Assembly: GCF_019703515.2 (NCBI RefSeq) | Contig: NC_059368.1 | Location: 35,056,735 to 35,120,734 of the forward strand | Length of the DNA stretch: 64,000 bases | Origin: Myxocyprinus asiaticus | Lineage: Eukaryota > Chordata > Actinopteri > Cypriniformes > Catostomidae | Reading direction: 5' to 3' | Position numbers and translations under genes: made by a program | The notes under the pieces: generated by a model | Databases searched by the model: none | What the model was told of the DNA's origin: nothing | The model's input: the letters and a program-made list of their open reading frames with translations, nothing else | Part shown: in pieces, positions 23,589 to 35,762 of the stretch | Layout: every line of letters starts with the position of its first letter | How positions within the stretch are numbered: position 1 is the stretch's first letter

Positions 23589-26582
23589 ATGAAAATGCTT
23601 AACCTTTCAAATGGAATGTCAGCTGACATGTGGCTTGAGCTCAGTCCCATAAAACAGGAGACATCCATCCAAAATGAACAAGAAACCCAATCAGAGAGCG
23701 TGACAGACTGTAACACTTCAAGAAATGAAGCTCTGAAAAACATGAAAACACCCCAAAACAACCAGTGTTTAACATGCCTGAAATGTTTTTCTGCACCATC
23801 AAAACTTAGACGGCATGTTTTAACTCATACTAATCATAGGCCCTTTGGTTGTAGGTTCTGTGCCAAGACTTTCCGTCAGTTACCCCACCTAAAAGTCCAC
23901 TTGGCAACTCATTTATCTGAAAGTACAGGCAAAATGTGTCCTGCATTTCAATACAGCCCATGTGGTAGCTCAACTCAACGACTCCAGGAAAACCAAACAT
24001 TTGGAGAGAAACAAGAACCATGTGTCACAACAGAAAGTGCGGACAATTATGTAAATGTGAATGATTCATTTCCAATACCTCCATGGAATACACAAAGTGT
24101 TACTGAGAATTGTAATGGAAAGAAAAGAATTTATGATTGCCCTATTTGCCTTAAACGGTTTGGTGCACCATCCAAATTAAAAAGACACTACCTTATTCAC
24201 ACGGACCAGAGACCCTTTCCGTGTTCCATATGCGGTCATGCTTTCAGGCAACTTTCCAATCTAAAAATACACATCAGAGCTCATACTGACTGTAAGAAGA
24301 AAACAGCACCTTTCCAGAGCCATAGATTCAACAGTCTACCTCTACCCGAGTATTCAGTATCCAATTCTGGGCTAAAGCACTCTACATATAATTGCCTTGC
24401 CAGAACATTTAGATCTTATGCTCCAAAACATCTTAGTCTCCAACAAAGCAACACATGTTCAACAGATAAACCAAAGTCAGCTGCAACAGACTTGATCAAA
24501 ACTGAATCTGGCACTGCGAGTATCACAGTCTCCAAATATGTTTCAGAAAGGGGCTTAAAAATGATAAAATATCCACAAGGATATTGGTGCCTCACTTGTT
24601 CAAAATGCTTTAAAGCCCCATCAAAGCTCAAGCGTCATATTCTGATCCATACGGGCCAAAAGCCTTTCAAGTGCACAGTGTGCGCCAAAGCTTTCCAACA
24701 AAAAGCATACTTGAAAATTCACAAGTGTAAGGCAGAATTTAGAACAGAACCCAATTCCTGTTTGAGGGACGATCAGTATGCACAGAACATCGTCAAGCAG
24801 AGCCCTGGTGCTCCGAATGCTGCAGGAGATGTTGTAAAAACTAGACAACAGGGCGATACCATAGTAGACAAAATAAATTCTGTCCACGACGTTAGCTTTT
24901 TCGGACCAGAGGTAAGATCTTTTTCATCAGGTTGTACCACAAATGCTGTCACACCTGCTGAGAAGAGAATTCCTCCAACGTCTGAGTCTTCCAAGCTCCT
25001 GTGTATGCTTCAACTCAAAAAGAACGGTGGATATCAGTGTAGAATATGCTTGAAGATATTCCGTTTTCCCTCTAAACTAACTCGACATCTGTTCATCCAT
25101 ATGGACATCAAGCCTTACACCTGCAACGTCTGTAGGATGTCATTCAGGCAGCTCTGTCATCTCCAGAGGCACCTTAGGGTGCATATGGCAAAAAGACAAA
25201 ATCCTCTTAGCTTAGATGAAGACACTGAGAAGTACAGGACCAAATCACCAACACCTGGAGATATTGCAGAGATGTCTGAATCTTTCAATGGGACAAAGAA
25301 CTGCAAACAGGATGGGAGAAGTATTCTCTTACCTCAGACATTCGACTCAATCTTAACAGAGACCAAAAAGTACCAAAAGCTTGACCAAACTGTCCCCTCA
25401 CAATCGTTGTTCTTAACAGAGCCATTTGAGTCATGTACCACAGGGATTGAGAGCTCAGAAACGTTAAGAAATGATAAAGTACAGGTCGAAACCTCCAGCC
25501 CAATGTACATTAAGCTCAAAGGAAATGGCGTGAATCAGTGCAGTGTCTGTCTGAAGAATTTTCAGTTTCCTTCCAAGCTCGCCAGACATTTTTTGAGCCA
25601 CACAGGTACTAGACAATTTAAGTGCCATATGTGCTTAAAATCGTTTCGACAGCGGTGCCATTTGCAATGCCACCAGAGTGTACACAAGAAAAGAGGCCAA
25701 AATGTAATTGCTGGTAAACACTTGGAACAGCAGAGCATGGTTTCTTTTGGTAATGATGAGATATCTGAAGACCAAGTTTTTGTAGGTGCGGAAGACTTTA
25801 TTACAGTGCAACAAGATCAGGTTGCGGAGGATATACTATCTCAAAAGATGAATCCTGAGGAATTTCATCAAAGTGGTGGCTGCAGTGATTCAAGTGGTAC
25901 TAGTAATTTAGAGAATGTTGAGATCAAGTCAGAGGTCATTTTTCGATGCAACGACAAATCCGTTTGTGAGCTTCTGATACATAAAACTGACATATCCATG
26001 CTTGTTGAGAAAAGGACATCTGACATTATGCCTTTTGGCAGGGTGAGTGACTGTCCACCCACAACTGACTCTTCTTCTCATTACTGTGCTTCAGAACAGA
26101 GCACCGAGGAAGAATGTTCTCGAGACATGGATGATGTTATTGAAGATTGTGCTATTGTGGACACGCACACAGTTAAATATGTCCCTGATAGTTACATGCC
26201 TCGTTTGCATCAGTATCAGCAAATTGAACCATCCCAAGTCCCTGGGCTCAAAGACGATGTGGTTCAGGAGCATTTGGACTCCCAGGTTCCTATTGGACGC
26301 TTTGTTGAACCACCAAATGACCTCCCCATTTGCCCTGGCTGTAGTCAGTGTTTTCCCACATTAAAGACATTACATGCACATAAATGTGCCATCAAATGCC
26401 CTGAAGAGACAATTACGAAATCCCACCAGTGTGACATCTGCTTCAAAGTCTTTGGGGCACCATCCAAACTGAAGAGACACTGTGTTATTCACACAGGCCA
26501 GAAGCCTTTCCAGTGCACACAGTGTGTGAAGAGCTTCACACAGTCGAGTAATCTGAAAAGACACATGCTGTCCCACAGTTAA
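23589..26582 (+). CDS. znf770: multi-C2H2 zinc-finger protein, znf770-like
   Basis: Probable nuclear DNA-binding regulator, 997 aa from the ATG at 23589, all in one exon. I chose this start because TTGATCTTTCTTTGCAG just before it is a good splice acceptor (AG at 23584-23585). The frame stays open back to an ATG at 23298, but those 97 residues look non-coding. Finger pairs lie at residues 60-108, 184-232, 334-380, 484-532, 651-699 and 948-996, with an isolated atypical finger at 915-933. The first finger of each pair repeats PSKL.RH..IHT and the second usually repeats FRQ..HLK.H. This pairing and wording match vertebrate ZNF770, and the downstream actc1-gjd2 linkage agrees. Finger 6 ends H-K-C (C2HC type). 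No KRAB, SCAN or BTB domain is present. It is longer than my recollection of human ZNF770 (about 690 aa). The linkers between pairs are acidic and Ser/Thr-rich, and the DNA target is unknown. Confidence 0.85.
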   Translation: MKMLNLSNGMSADMWLELSPIKQETSIQNEQETQSESVTDCNTSRNEALKNMKTPQNNQCLTCLKCFSAPSKLRRHVLTHTNHRPFGCRFCAKTFRQLPHLKVHLATHLSESTGKMCPAFQYSPCGSSTQRLQENQTFGEKQEPCVTTESADNYVNVNDSFPIPPWNTQSVTENCNGKKRIYDCPICLKRFGAPSKLKRHYLIHTDQRPFPCSICGHAFRQLSNLKIHIRAHTDCKKKTAPFQSHRFNSLPLPEYSVSNSGLKHSTYNCLARTFRSYAPKHLSLQQSNTCSTDKPKSAATDLIKTESGTASITVSKYVSERGLKMIKYPQGYWCLTCSKCFKAPSKLKRHILIHTGQKPFKCTVCAKAFQQKAYLKIHKCKAEFRTEPNSCLRDDQYAQNIVKQSPGAPNAAGDVVKTRQQGDTIVDKINSVHDVSFFGPEVRSFSSGCTTNAVTPAEKRIPPTSESSKLLCMLQLKKNGGYQCRICLKIFRFPSKLTRHLFIHMDIKPYTCNVCRMSFRQLCHLQRHLRVHMAKRQNPLSLDEDTEKYRTKSPTPGDIAEMSESFNGTKNCKQDGRSILLPQTFDSILTETKKYQKLDQTVPSQSLFLTEPFESCTTGIESSETLRNDKVQVETSSPMYIKLKGNGVNQCSVCLKNFQFPSKLARHFLSHTGTRQFKCHMCLKSFRQRCHLQCHQSVHKKRGQNVIAGKHLEQQSMVSFGNDEISEDQVFVGAEDFITVQQDQVAEDILSQKMNPEEFHQSGGCSDSSGTSNLENVEIKSEVIFRCNDKSVCELLIHKTDISMLVEKRTSDIMPFGRVSDCPPTTDSSSHYCASEQSTEEECSRDMDDVIEDCAIVDTHTVKYVPDSYMPRLHQYQQIEPSQVPGLKDDVVQEHLDSQVPIGRFVEPPNDLPICPGCSQCFPTLKTLHAHKCAIKCPEETITKSHQCDICFKVFGAPSKLKRHCVIHTGQKPFQCTQCVKSFTQSSNLKRHMLSHS

Positions 26583-26782
26583 AAGTGTTACCTGAAGATT
26601 GGCCTACAGGTATGATCCACCACAAGGGCTTTGACTGTAAATCGGTTTTCACACTAAATTACAGAAACAGCCTGGATCTTTTTGTTCATGTAAAACAAGT
26701 AAATTTTTTGTTTGGGTTCACCTTGTGATTTGTGTTCATAGGATGAATTTTTATTTTGTATTTGACAGCAATGTAAAATGTG

Positions 26783-26788
26783 AATAAA
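26783..26788 (+). terminator. znf770 poly(A) signal
   Basis: AATAAA about 200 bases after the znf770 stop codon, followed by T-rich sequence. It is the first canonical signal downstream, so it is the likely 3' end of the transcript. Confidence 0.6.
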
Positions 26789-28261
26789 CCACAAATTTAA
26801 TTTGGTCATGACACATCTATTAGTTTTCCAGTTCTGCTTAACATTATGCTAAATAGTAAAAAAAGGAAAATAATAACATTGAAGATGAAAATTTTAATCA
26901 AATACATTTCCATCTTTTTAAAATGTTTATGTCCAAGATTATTCCAACCACACTCAAGTTGTAGCAAGGTGTTTGACCATCTCTTTCTAATTTTACAGAC
27001 ATGGTAGCTAAGTCTTGACTCTTTTCTGCCTGTACCTAGTAATAATTTTAATGTTCCAAAATCAGTGGTGTGATGGATATTGAAATTAAAGTGTGGTTTA
27101 ATTTGTAGTATTTCCATTTATATCCACTAGATGGTACAATATGCTATTTTATTATCAGAGTAATGGAAAATTATGGAGCACTGTAAATGTATACAGCACT
27201 AAATTATACATCAGTATGGCATTTACAACTTTATCAGATTCTCCAAAAATATATGGTTAAAATAAACGCTATATGATCACCAAAACTGAATTTCATTTTC
27301 CTTTAGAAACACATGAATTTAAATTCATGTGAAACACATAGCTTTTTTGAGTCCTCAGTTCACCTCAATACAGGTCATGTGAGTTTAGGCTTTGCCTATC
27401 TATCATAGCAACCTTCTCTGTTGTCAGAGTTCAAATGAGAAAGTGGGGGAAAATTTAACCAAACATTTTCTGGAATAAGAAGTGTTTGATTATTCATTTA
27501 CATATTTTACCACAGCAAAACAAAGTCCAATCACAGTAATACACATATTGTAACAGAACAGCACTCAGTACCTGTTCACTTTATCGAAGTTTAATAAGTG
27601 TCTGATGTACCGAGGAACAAATTAATCTCAAAGGGCACACTGAGCTCTTCTATGTCAAGTATGAACTTCATATATTAAACTCTAATTGGTTCTGTAATTA
27701 AAAATACAACATTTTATTGTATTTAACTGTTGTTGTATATTTTTTTGCATGTTTTATTGTAAGTTATCATAAGTCCATAAGAATGTATACATTCCATCAA
27801 TTCCATTCCACAGTTTATCTTTGTTTTCACTCTTGAAGATCCAAGTTTATTTGGACCAAAGAGATGACCGTTTATGCCCAAAGTGCTTTGAAAAGCATTT
27901 TATTTTTATTTTTTTTTACTTTTATTTAACCAGTAACAAATCACATGAAAACAGTATTCACATTTACAACAACGGCTGGGCCTTTTTCTTTCTTTTTAAC
28001 AACAAATCTGTCTTGTCCTTGCGTCACAAAACTCACTAAAGTGATATGGTGTATGCAAAATGTATGCAAATACATAACAAATTAAGATAATGCTCATTCA
28101 AAATAACCACTTCAGAAAAGTGTGCATCTTTTACTTTACATTTCAGTCACATTTGGCATTTCATAACTTCTGAAGTATTTGAGAAATTGAGAAATGGGGG
28201 CAGTTAGCTCTTGCAAAAAGGGGCTTTTTACCCCAAATACTGCTCTTTCACTTATTGGACA
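26789..28261. other. intergenic, no gene seen
   Basis: AT-rich. Short open frames only. No aqr-like exon was recognised here, although aqr lies between ZNF770 and ACTC1 in human. Confidence 0.5.
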
Positions 28262-28560
28262 CACTGTAAAAAATGTCTGTAATTTTAATGGTAAAAGACT
28301 GTAAAAATGCTACAGAAATAAAATGTTAATTGATTAACAAATATTAACTGTAAAATATACAGTAAATGTTTTTTTATATATTTTAAAAGACAATGCAGTA
28401 GTTTTTACAATAAAATGTTGTATTGTTTTAGTAAGATTTTCCTGTATACTTAATGGTAAGAATTTACATTGTTTAACAAGAGAGTACATGTACTTTTTAC
28501 AGTAAATTATTGTTAAAATTACAGTAAAAAACAATAATTTGGTGTTCCCACAGTTCCCTG
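28262..28560. repeat. ACTGTAAAA-rich palindromic repeat
   Basis: Many ACTGTAAAAA and TTTTACAGT motifs occur in both orientations, from CACACTGTAAAAAATGTCTG at the left to AAAATTACAGTAAAAAACAA at the right. Related motifs continue weakly to about 29000. This resembles a common non-coding fish MITE. Confidence 0.65.
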
Positions 28561-28998
28561 CATGACCATTACATTTTTCATTATCTTTTATGGAAATAGT
28601 TAAGTTTCTTATTTTTAATATCAGTTACATACATTGGGGTGTTCTGTTTTATATTTGATGTAGTTTAGTTCATGTTTACTGCATTATGTTAATTTCACAT
28701 GTGTTACCCTGATGGTGTTTAGTGTTTGTGTGAGTGACACTGAGCACTGTCTCTACATCGTTATTGGTCATTGCTTCATGTCATCATGTGCACTTCTGTA
28801 ATTAGTATGGTGATTAACAATACCTTATAAAATAAAAAGCAGATTTTTACAGTTTCAGAAGTTAATATCAAGTGTATGACTGTTTTTTTCTTTTTTTGTT
28901 GTTTGTTTGTTTGTTTTTTATGTCAATTTAACAGATTTTTTTTTTTTTACAGTGCCATCATGGTCATATAATTAACAACAGTTTTAAACTGTAAAATG

Positions 28999-29047
<49 letters not shown>

Positions 29048-29130
29048 TAAAAAAACAGGTTATTGTAAAACTTTTTAAGTACTTTGAAAAAAACTGAATT
29101 TGACAAATAAATATTTTGTCTCAAGAAGAA

Positions 29131-29169
<39 letters not shown>

Positions 29170-29178
29170 ACACACTAG
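28561..29178. other. intergenic, low-complexity tracts
   Basis: Includes a T run of about 34 at 29001-29034 followed by (GT)n, and a (TA)n(CA)n block at 29132-29170. The minus-strand open frame across 28984-29244 is translation of these tracts. Confidence 0.7.
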
Positions 29179-29489
29179 GTAACACTTTACAATAAGGTTC
29201 CATTCGTTAACATGATTAGTTAATGCATTAGGTATCATGAACAAACATTTAACAGTATATTTTTACAGCATTTATTAATCTTTGTTAATGTTAGGTAAAA
29301 TACAACTGTTCCTTGTTTGTTCATGTTAGTTCATAGTGCATTAACTTATGTTAACAAATACAACTTTTAATTTAAAAAATGTATTAGTATACATACAAAT
29401 TAATATTAACTAAGATTAGTAAATGCTTAAGTATTGTTCATTGTTCATTCACTAATGTTACCAAATGGAACCTTTTTGTAAAGTGTTAC
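29179..29489. repeat. 311-bp palindromic MITE (family D)
   Basis: The left end GTAACACTTTACAATAAGGT is mirrored by the right end ACCTTTTTGTAAAGTGTTAC. The interior repeats GTTCAT/ATGAAC and GTTAAC phrases in both directions. It is non-coding. I recognise the type as an abundant fish short inverted-repeat element, and a second copy spans 35761-36327. Confidence 0.85.
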
Positions 29490-31354
29490 TTATATTTACT
29501 GTATATGAAAATGTCATGGATTCTCTCACTAGATGTAATGATTCAAAATCAGCCTTTAGACTTTGCACGCGATGACCTCATGGAACAGGGAAATGTTGTA
29601 GTTCATAGTGACAAACAGGTGTTTAGGAAAGTGCTACTGTATTTTTGCTTCTTTTTAGTGTTTTGGGAGAAAATTAAATCAAAAGTGCCTTTTATTTCCT
29701 TTAGTCGTTGTACCGTATTCATTCTGTGTAAAAACATTATTTTTCACAGGGTATAATAAACTTGACATTTCTTATCACATATCACAGACCTGTTGTGGCG
29801 CAGTTCACACTCGCCGTATCAAGCTTGACGGAATCAAGTAATATTTTAGGTCACTCACAGATTAAGCTTGTTCTCATCATTTACATATCTCTTGAGGTTG
29901 ACACAAGGTCTAATCCAATGAAATGTCTTTATCGGGTATGAGGACTCCGATAGGATCATCAAGTCATTTAGGTCAAATACATTGTTAAATGTCCGCTAAT
30001 GATGTGTAGAGGTGAAGGGATTTAGTTTATTCCAACAAATACATCCACACCACCACAAATGCAATTTGTTCAGCTGCCATAATTTCATCGTTCGGTAGGG
30101 ATATCCTTTTCTGCTCTTTAATACATGACCCAGACCAGTGAATAGATATTGTCCTGCCAAGCAGATAAACATTTAACATGCAACACACAACTGGCAGGTC
30201 ACTAGAGCAACAACAAATGGTTTCAAACACTAATACCCGCAGATTCAGCTTTTGGTATTTCCAAATAGAGTGCTTTTGTTTTTAAGACAAATTCTTGTAA
30301 TAATTCTTAGCTGTAAAACAGTATCAAAATGTAGTAGTATTAAAGTACAATATTTCTAGTCATAAAGCAATAATATGATTATTAATTATTTTTTCTGACA
30401 TTCTCAGATCAAGCTGGGATAACATGGATCATAGCGTTTTAAAAAACTTTGATCAAGTTTCAGAGTATGCCTGCTGGAGTGCATGCTCTTGTTAACATAA
30501 AAGGGGCACATATAAAAAAATTCTGAAGCTCATGTACATTTTTCATCCTTTTATTCAAATTGTTGCTAATAATACAAGTTTAATCAAATTATAAAAGAGT
30601 ACAAAATAGAAGCACTTTCACCAGTGGACTCCAGACTTTCCACCCCACTATATGTGCATCAACTGTCCAACTCATCTGAAAGTGTGCATCAGTGCAAACA
30701 GAATGAAAGACCAGGATCTATTTTAGAAGAAACAACTGTCACTGATGGTCAGTTGGGCCCATTTCTCAGTCTCTTCTATAACTGAAGTCATCAGCTAAAT
30801 GTGGTAAACCTCATACTTTCCTGTACAAGTCCCTATGAAAAAAGTCCTTTCATTAAACCCAAGTTCATGTTCAGCTAAAATCTCTAGAGCTCGTTTTCAA
30901 TGTTTGCTTTTGCAGACAGGTTCAACTGCTCCATGGATCTCCTTTCAAATCCCCCTATCCCCTTTCATTCCAACAATGGCAGCTCAGTGCCAATAAGACT
31001 GTTCCAAAATAACCCCAGACAGCGAGCGTGAGAGCTGTACGTTTTTATTATGAGTCTGTAAAAGATGTCAGGCGAGTAAACCTCTCAGCGGGACTCTGCC
31101 ACACTCGGTTTAAGAAGCGGTGACAATGTCAATCTTCCTGCAGGCAACAGGATTGCAGTGCTTTAATTTTCTTTAAGTAAGCCCAGTCATATAGATCAGA
31201 AGCCATTCTTTGATGGAAACAATAAAACTGCAAATTGCTATTAGTTCAATGACTGCCTGGCCATTTTAATTTTCTGAAGAATATGTCAGTGGTGCTTTCC
31301 CATGCAAAACTCACCACCACCATAAGAGGGTTGGAAAGGCATCTCTTTTTTGTG
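29490..31354. other. intergenic, no gene seen
   Basis: No gene recognised. The 83-codon frame at 29505-29756 has no domain. Confidence 0.5.
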
Positions 31355-32720
31355 CATTGCTATGCCATTGCTAGGATGTTTTCTTGGTGTTTTAGCATGT
31401 TGCTATACGCATTACTTTGCCGTTGCTAAGGTGTTCTGAGCGTTTTTAGTGTATTGTAATTGCTAAGGTGTTGTTGGTGTTTTTAGCACATTGCTATGCA
31501 GTTCATGGGGTGTTCTGGGTGTTTTAGCACATTACTATGCAGTCCTAGGGTGTTCTGGGTGTTTTTAGCGCATTGCTCTGCTGTTGCTCGGGTGTTTTTA
31601 GTGCATTGCTCTGCAGTTGCTAGGGTGTTGTAGCCATTTTAGCACATTGCTCTGCAGTTGCTAGGGTGTTTTGAGTGTTTTTAGCACATTTCTATGCAGT
31701 TTTTAGGGTGTTCTGTGTTTTTAGTGCATTGCAATGCTAGGGTGTTCTGTGTGTTTTAGCGCATTGCTAGAGTGTTCTGGGCATTGTAGCGCATTGCTAT
31801 ATAGTTGCCAAGGTGTTGTGGATGTTTTTAGCACATTGCTATGCAGTTGCTGGGGTGTTCTGGGTGTTTTTAGCACATTGCTAGGTAATTGCTAAGGTAT
31901 TGTGGGTGTTTTTAGCACATTGCTATGCAGTTGCTAGGGTGTTCTGGGTGTTTTAGCACATTGCTATGCAGTTGCTAGGGTGTTCTGGGTGTTTTTAGCA
32001 CATTGCTAGGTAATTGCTAAGGTATTGTGGGTGTTTTTAGCACATTGCTATGCAGTTGCAAGGGTGTTCTGGGTGTTTTAGCACATTGCTATGCAGTTGC
32101 TGGGGTGTTCTGGGTGTTTATAGCACATTGCTATGTAGTTCCTATGGTGTTCTGGGTGTTTTAGCACATTGCTATGTAATTGCTAAAATGTTCTGGGTGT
32201 TTTTAGCGCATTGCAATGCAGTTACTCGGGTGTTCTGGTTGATTTTAGCACATTGCTATGCAGTTGTTGGGGTGTTCTGGGTGTTGTAGCGCATTGCTAC
32301 AGTATGCAGTTGCTACAGTGTTCTGGGTGTTTTTAGTGCATTGCTATGCAGTTGTTAAGGTGTTCTGGGTGTTTTTAACGCATTGCTATGCTGCGAGGGT
32401 GTTTTGGCCATTTTAGCGCATTGCTCTGCAGCTGTTAGGGTGCTCTAGGAGTTTTTAGGGCGTTGCTATGCTGCTAGGGTGTTCTGGGTATTGTAGCGCA
32501 TTGCTTTGCGGTTTCTCGGGTGTCTTGGGAGTTTGTAGCAAATTGCTATGCAGTTGCAAAGGTGTTGTCTGTGTTTAAGCACATTGCTATGAAGTTGCTA
32601 GGGTGTTCTGGGTGGCTGATTGGCTGATTGGGCCTTGCTAGGTGGTTACTAGGGTGCTATGGGTGGTTAATTGGAACTTGCTGGTTGCTAGGGCATTTTA
32701 GATGGTTGTTAGGTGGTTGC
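31355..32720 (+). repeat. minisatellite, about 50-bp degenerate unit
   Basis: Roughly 25 tandem units of the type GCACATTGCTATGCAGTTGC, TAGGGTGTTCTGGGTG, TTTTTA. Unit length varies around 45-55 bp and the units differ by substitutions and small gaps. After about 32610 the unit passes into the GGTTGCTAGGG / GGTGGTTACTAGG form that also occurs as single remnants at 14675, 19915 and, inverted, 34410. The open frame at 32050-32289 is a translation of the repeats. Confidence 0.92.
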
Positions 32721-33871
32721 TCTCTGGACAAAGTCAAAAGAGCCAACACCCCAGTCTCTTTTATGTTCTTGTCCCCTGATATGGCTCAGGATCCTTCTTC
32801 AATGGGATGTTTTCACCAGGTAACAATATTCAATAGGTAGCAGGCACCAGTAATAATGTAGTGTTTACATATAGAGAAAGAATGTAGACACTTGTTTAGG
32901 CATCCCTTTTAAAGTTGGACTTACACATCTTTATTTGTCAATTCCTGATCCAGTCATTATGAAGCCATCATCATGAAATGAGCGACATGATCCCATCAGT
33001 TATGTTATAATGCCTGCTCTCTGCAGCCAGCCAAAGAAACATATCTCCCCTCTGGATTGGCACCATATAAAGGTGCTTCTCCCACTACCTTACTCCACAT
33101 CCGCTGTGACCTTGTCCCTATTCTGAAGACTCTCACCCCCAGCCAAGCCCGGGATGAAGTTACACTCGTAGGCATTCCAGTGGTCTGAAGCCACAAAGGT
33201 CTTTCTCAGCCAAAGCCCCCTGAGTCCATCTGCTGGCCCTAAGCTGTGTGTTTGTGTTGGTGGTATTAATAGAAGGTTAAGTGTGTGATGATGAGGGAGC
33301 CAATCTTTGGAGCAGGGGTGAGAATGAAAGGCATCTGTGATGGGAGGATATTTTGGCGAGGCCAGGCCAGGGTCTTTCACTTCAGCTGAGGTGGTTCTTG
33401 TTTCAAGGCCGTCTCCTCCTCAAAGCAAAGATACCCTACACCAATAGAATTGACATAATATGACTCAGCTCCTCAACATCACTGAAGACCATAGTGGGTC
33501 AGGTATTCAAGACTGGGTGGTCATACATTTGTTTGGATCTGTGAGCTTTATAACTGTTAGCTGATTGGTTGTTTGTATTAATGTTTTATAATTATTTCAA
33601 TTATAATTGTAATTCATGGATCTCAAATATAAAGAATTTTATAATTAGTGGTGCTTGCCAAGGCAAGGATGACTATTTTTATTGCTCATACATAGTTAGG
33701 TATTTGAACAAACCCCTAACCCTACTATCCCAAATTCTGTCATAACTCATTCACCCTTATGTCATTCCAAACCTATATGACTAAATATTTCAGTCCATCT
33801 TTTCAAAACAATGACAGTTAATAGTGACTAGTGTTAAAATTATGTCAGAGCTCTTGGGGCCATTGTCACTA
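32721..33871. other. intergenic, no gene seen
   Basis: Contains a family A MITE remnant at about 33724-33800. Overlapping minus-strand frames at 33005-33380 have no recognised domain. Confidence 0.5.
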
Positions 33872-34139
33872 ACACCCTGTCTCCACCAGACGCAAGAGGT
33901 GTGATACGACAAAAGTGTATCACTCGCATTATAATCATTGATGCTGTCTACACTGGATGCGTAAGTCACATTGCACCGACAGTAAATGCCCATTTTGGGC
34001 TGCATGCGCTGGTGCTACTCCTGTCAAAAAGACAAATAAAAGGCTTAGAACATTCGTTTCGATGCGTTCAGTGTAGACAGCCTCAAGCTGTTGCGGCGCG
34101 GCATGATGACATCGCTTGCGTCCAGTGTAGACAGGGTGT
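33872..34139. repeat. 268-bp TIR element (hAT-like MITE)
   Basis: The left end ACACCCTGTCTCCACCAGAC and the right end GTCCAGTGTAGACAGGGTGT are inverted complements with a few changes. Internal copies of GTGTAGACAG and GTCTACACTGGATGCG add to the palindrome. Non-coding. The superfamily is inferred from its look only; I could not find a clean 8-bp duplication. Confidence 0.75.
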
Positions 34140-35540
34140 CAGTCATCATCTGTAAATTCCTTTAGAAAACTGATTTGTTTTGAAAATTCAAAACAGCACT
34201 TGGCCATGTTTAGAATTTTCAGACATTAGAATTTTGTATGAAAACTGGGACAGGTAATGGGCAAGATAGCACTGTGTCAGCTCAATAATTTGGCAAAAAA
34301 TCCCCCTAAATTCAAAATGTAGTGGAAAAAAGTAACATTTTGCAATATTTGATGAAGTTCATAATATTCCATTAAAGTCCTAGTTATTTATATATGCAAC
34401 AACGTAGTAACCATCTAGAACAACCTAGCAACGTCCTAGTAACCACCCAGAACAAACTAGAATCATGGCGGCAAGTTTTGCAAGGACAAGGACCACTCAG
34501 ATTTTCATCAGAATATGTAAAAATATAGTGTATGGTTTTATAATCTTCTGTCATGTGTGAAGGTTGAGGGGATTGTGAATTATAAAGGCTTTTTGCAGTA
34601 ACAGCCTTTCAAGGGACCATTGTGTGTGTGGTCTAGGCACTTCATAGGAAAAAATTGTCACCATTTTGAGGACCTGTATACAAACAACAAGCTGGGCACC
34701 TCTTAAGTCTTGTGGTTTTACGGTGCATGATACTCTGCTTAGGGTGGACAGGTGTGTGTGTGTTAAGATGGAGGCTGGAACTTAATATGAAGGATGCCCT
34801 CCTGCCTCTGTCACTCTACAAACACCCCAGCAGCTGTTCTTTAAGTGGCCCTCCCCCTAAACACACACACACAAACCTTGTCAAACTGAAAGCTACAGGA
34901 AGCACCAGGGAGCTGATGTCTATGGAACATTTGTTCCACCTTGTTTTAGGTCCTTCACAAATGATAGCAGATAAATCAACACCTAGACAAGGATTTTTGA
35001 GCTCAATTGTGTTTTAAAAACAAACCCAGGACCAATGCTCTTGGCCAAACACTTCTGCTGTTAAAAAAAATGAAAAATAAATAAAGAAGAAGAAGAACAA
35101 ACTGAGATGTCTGGAGTCTCCAACCCTGATAAAACGAGCAGTATTGTACTTGTGTATGGAAAATTTGACTTCAAATGGTTTCGAAATTAACATACTTAAA
35201 TATTTGGGGCTGATTTAAATGTTCATGTCTGAATGTTTTAATCATCTGCAGTGACACATATATTTGCTTACGTAAAGGAAAAGCTTACATGAAGGAAAAG
35301 CGTATCTATTTTATCCAAGTGAGAGAGAGAGAAGGTGTTGATAGGTTATTCCACTAATGCTTGGATGAGTCCAGCTTTCTACACATTGAAAGAGATCACA
35401 ACAAGCGCTTGGATTCAACATTCCACACTTCACAACTGTATGAAATGTCTGACTCTCACCCAGCCTCAATTTGAGATTACATTTGACACAGATCATATAA
35501 TTCCCCATCCATCAACTATTATCATATATTATCATCATTT

Positions 35541-35572
<32 letters not shown>

Positions 35573-35716
35573 TATATACTGTATACAGTATAACCTTAAA
35601 TATATAATACTATTCACTTAAAAATTATTTGGATGTTTAAGATGAACTTAAAATATATTTTTATTAAAAATTACTCAATTCAATTTGATGGAATTTTGTT
35701 GTGAAATTGCGTAAAT

Positions 35717-35720
<4 letters not shown>
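34140..35720. other. intergenic, no gene seen
   Basis: No gene recognised. A TA/CA microsatellite lies at about 35541-35572. Confidence 0.5.

Positions 35721-35760
<40 letters not shown>
35721..35760. repeat. (GT)n microsatellite
   Basis: Uninterrupted GT dinucleotide run next to a family D MITE copy. Confidence 0.97.

Positions 35761-35762
<2 letters not shown>

Noticed and set aside
32050..32289. Cys/Leu-rich repeated peptide
   Set aside because: Direct translation of the minisatellite units.
31355..32720. CRISPR-like regular array
   Set aside because: The units are contiguous and degenerate with no unique spacers, and the genome is vertebrate.
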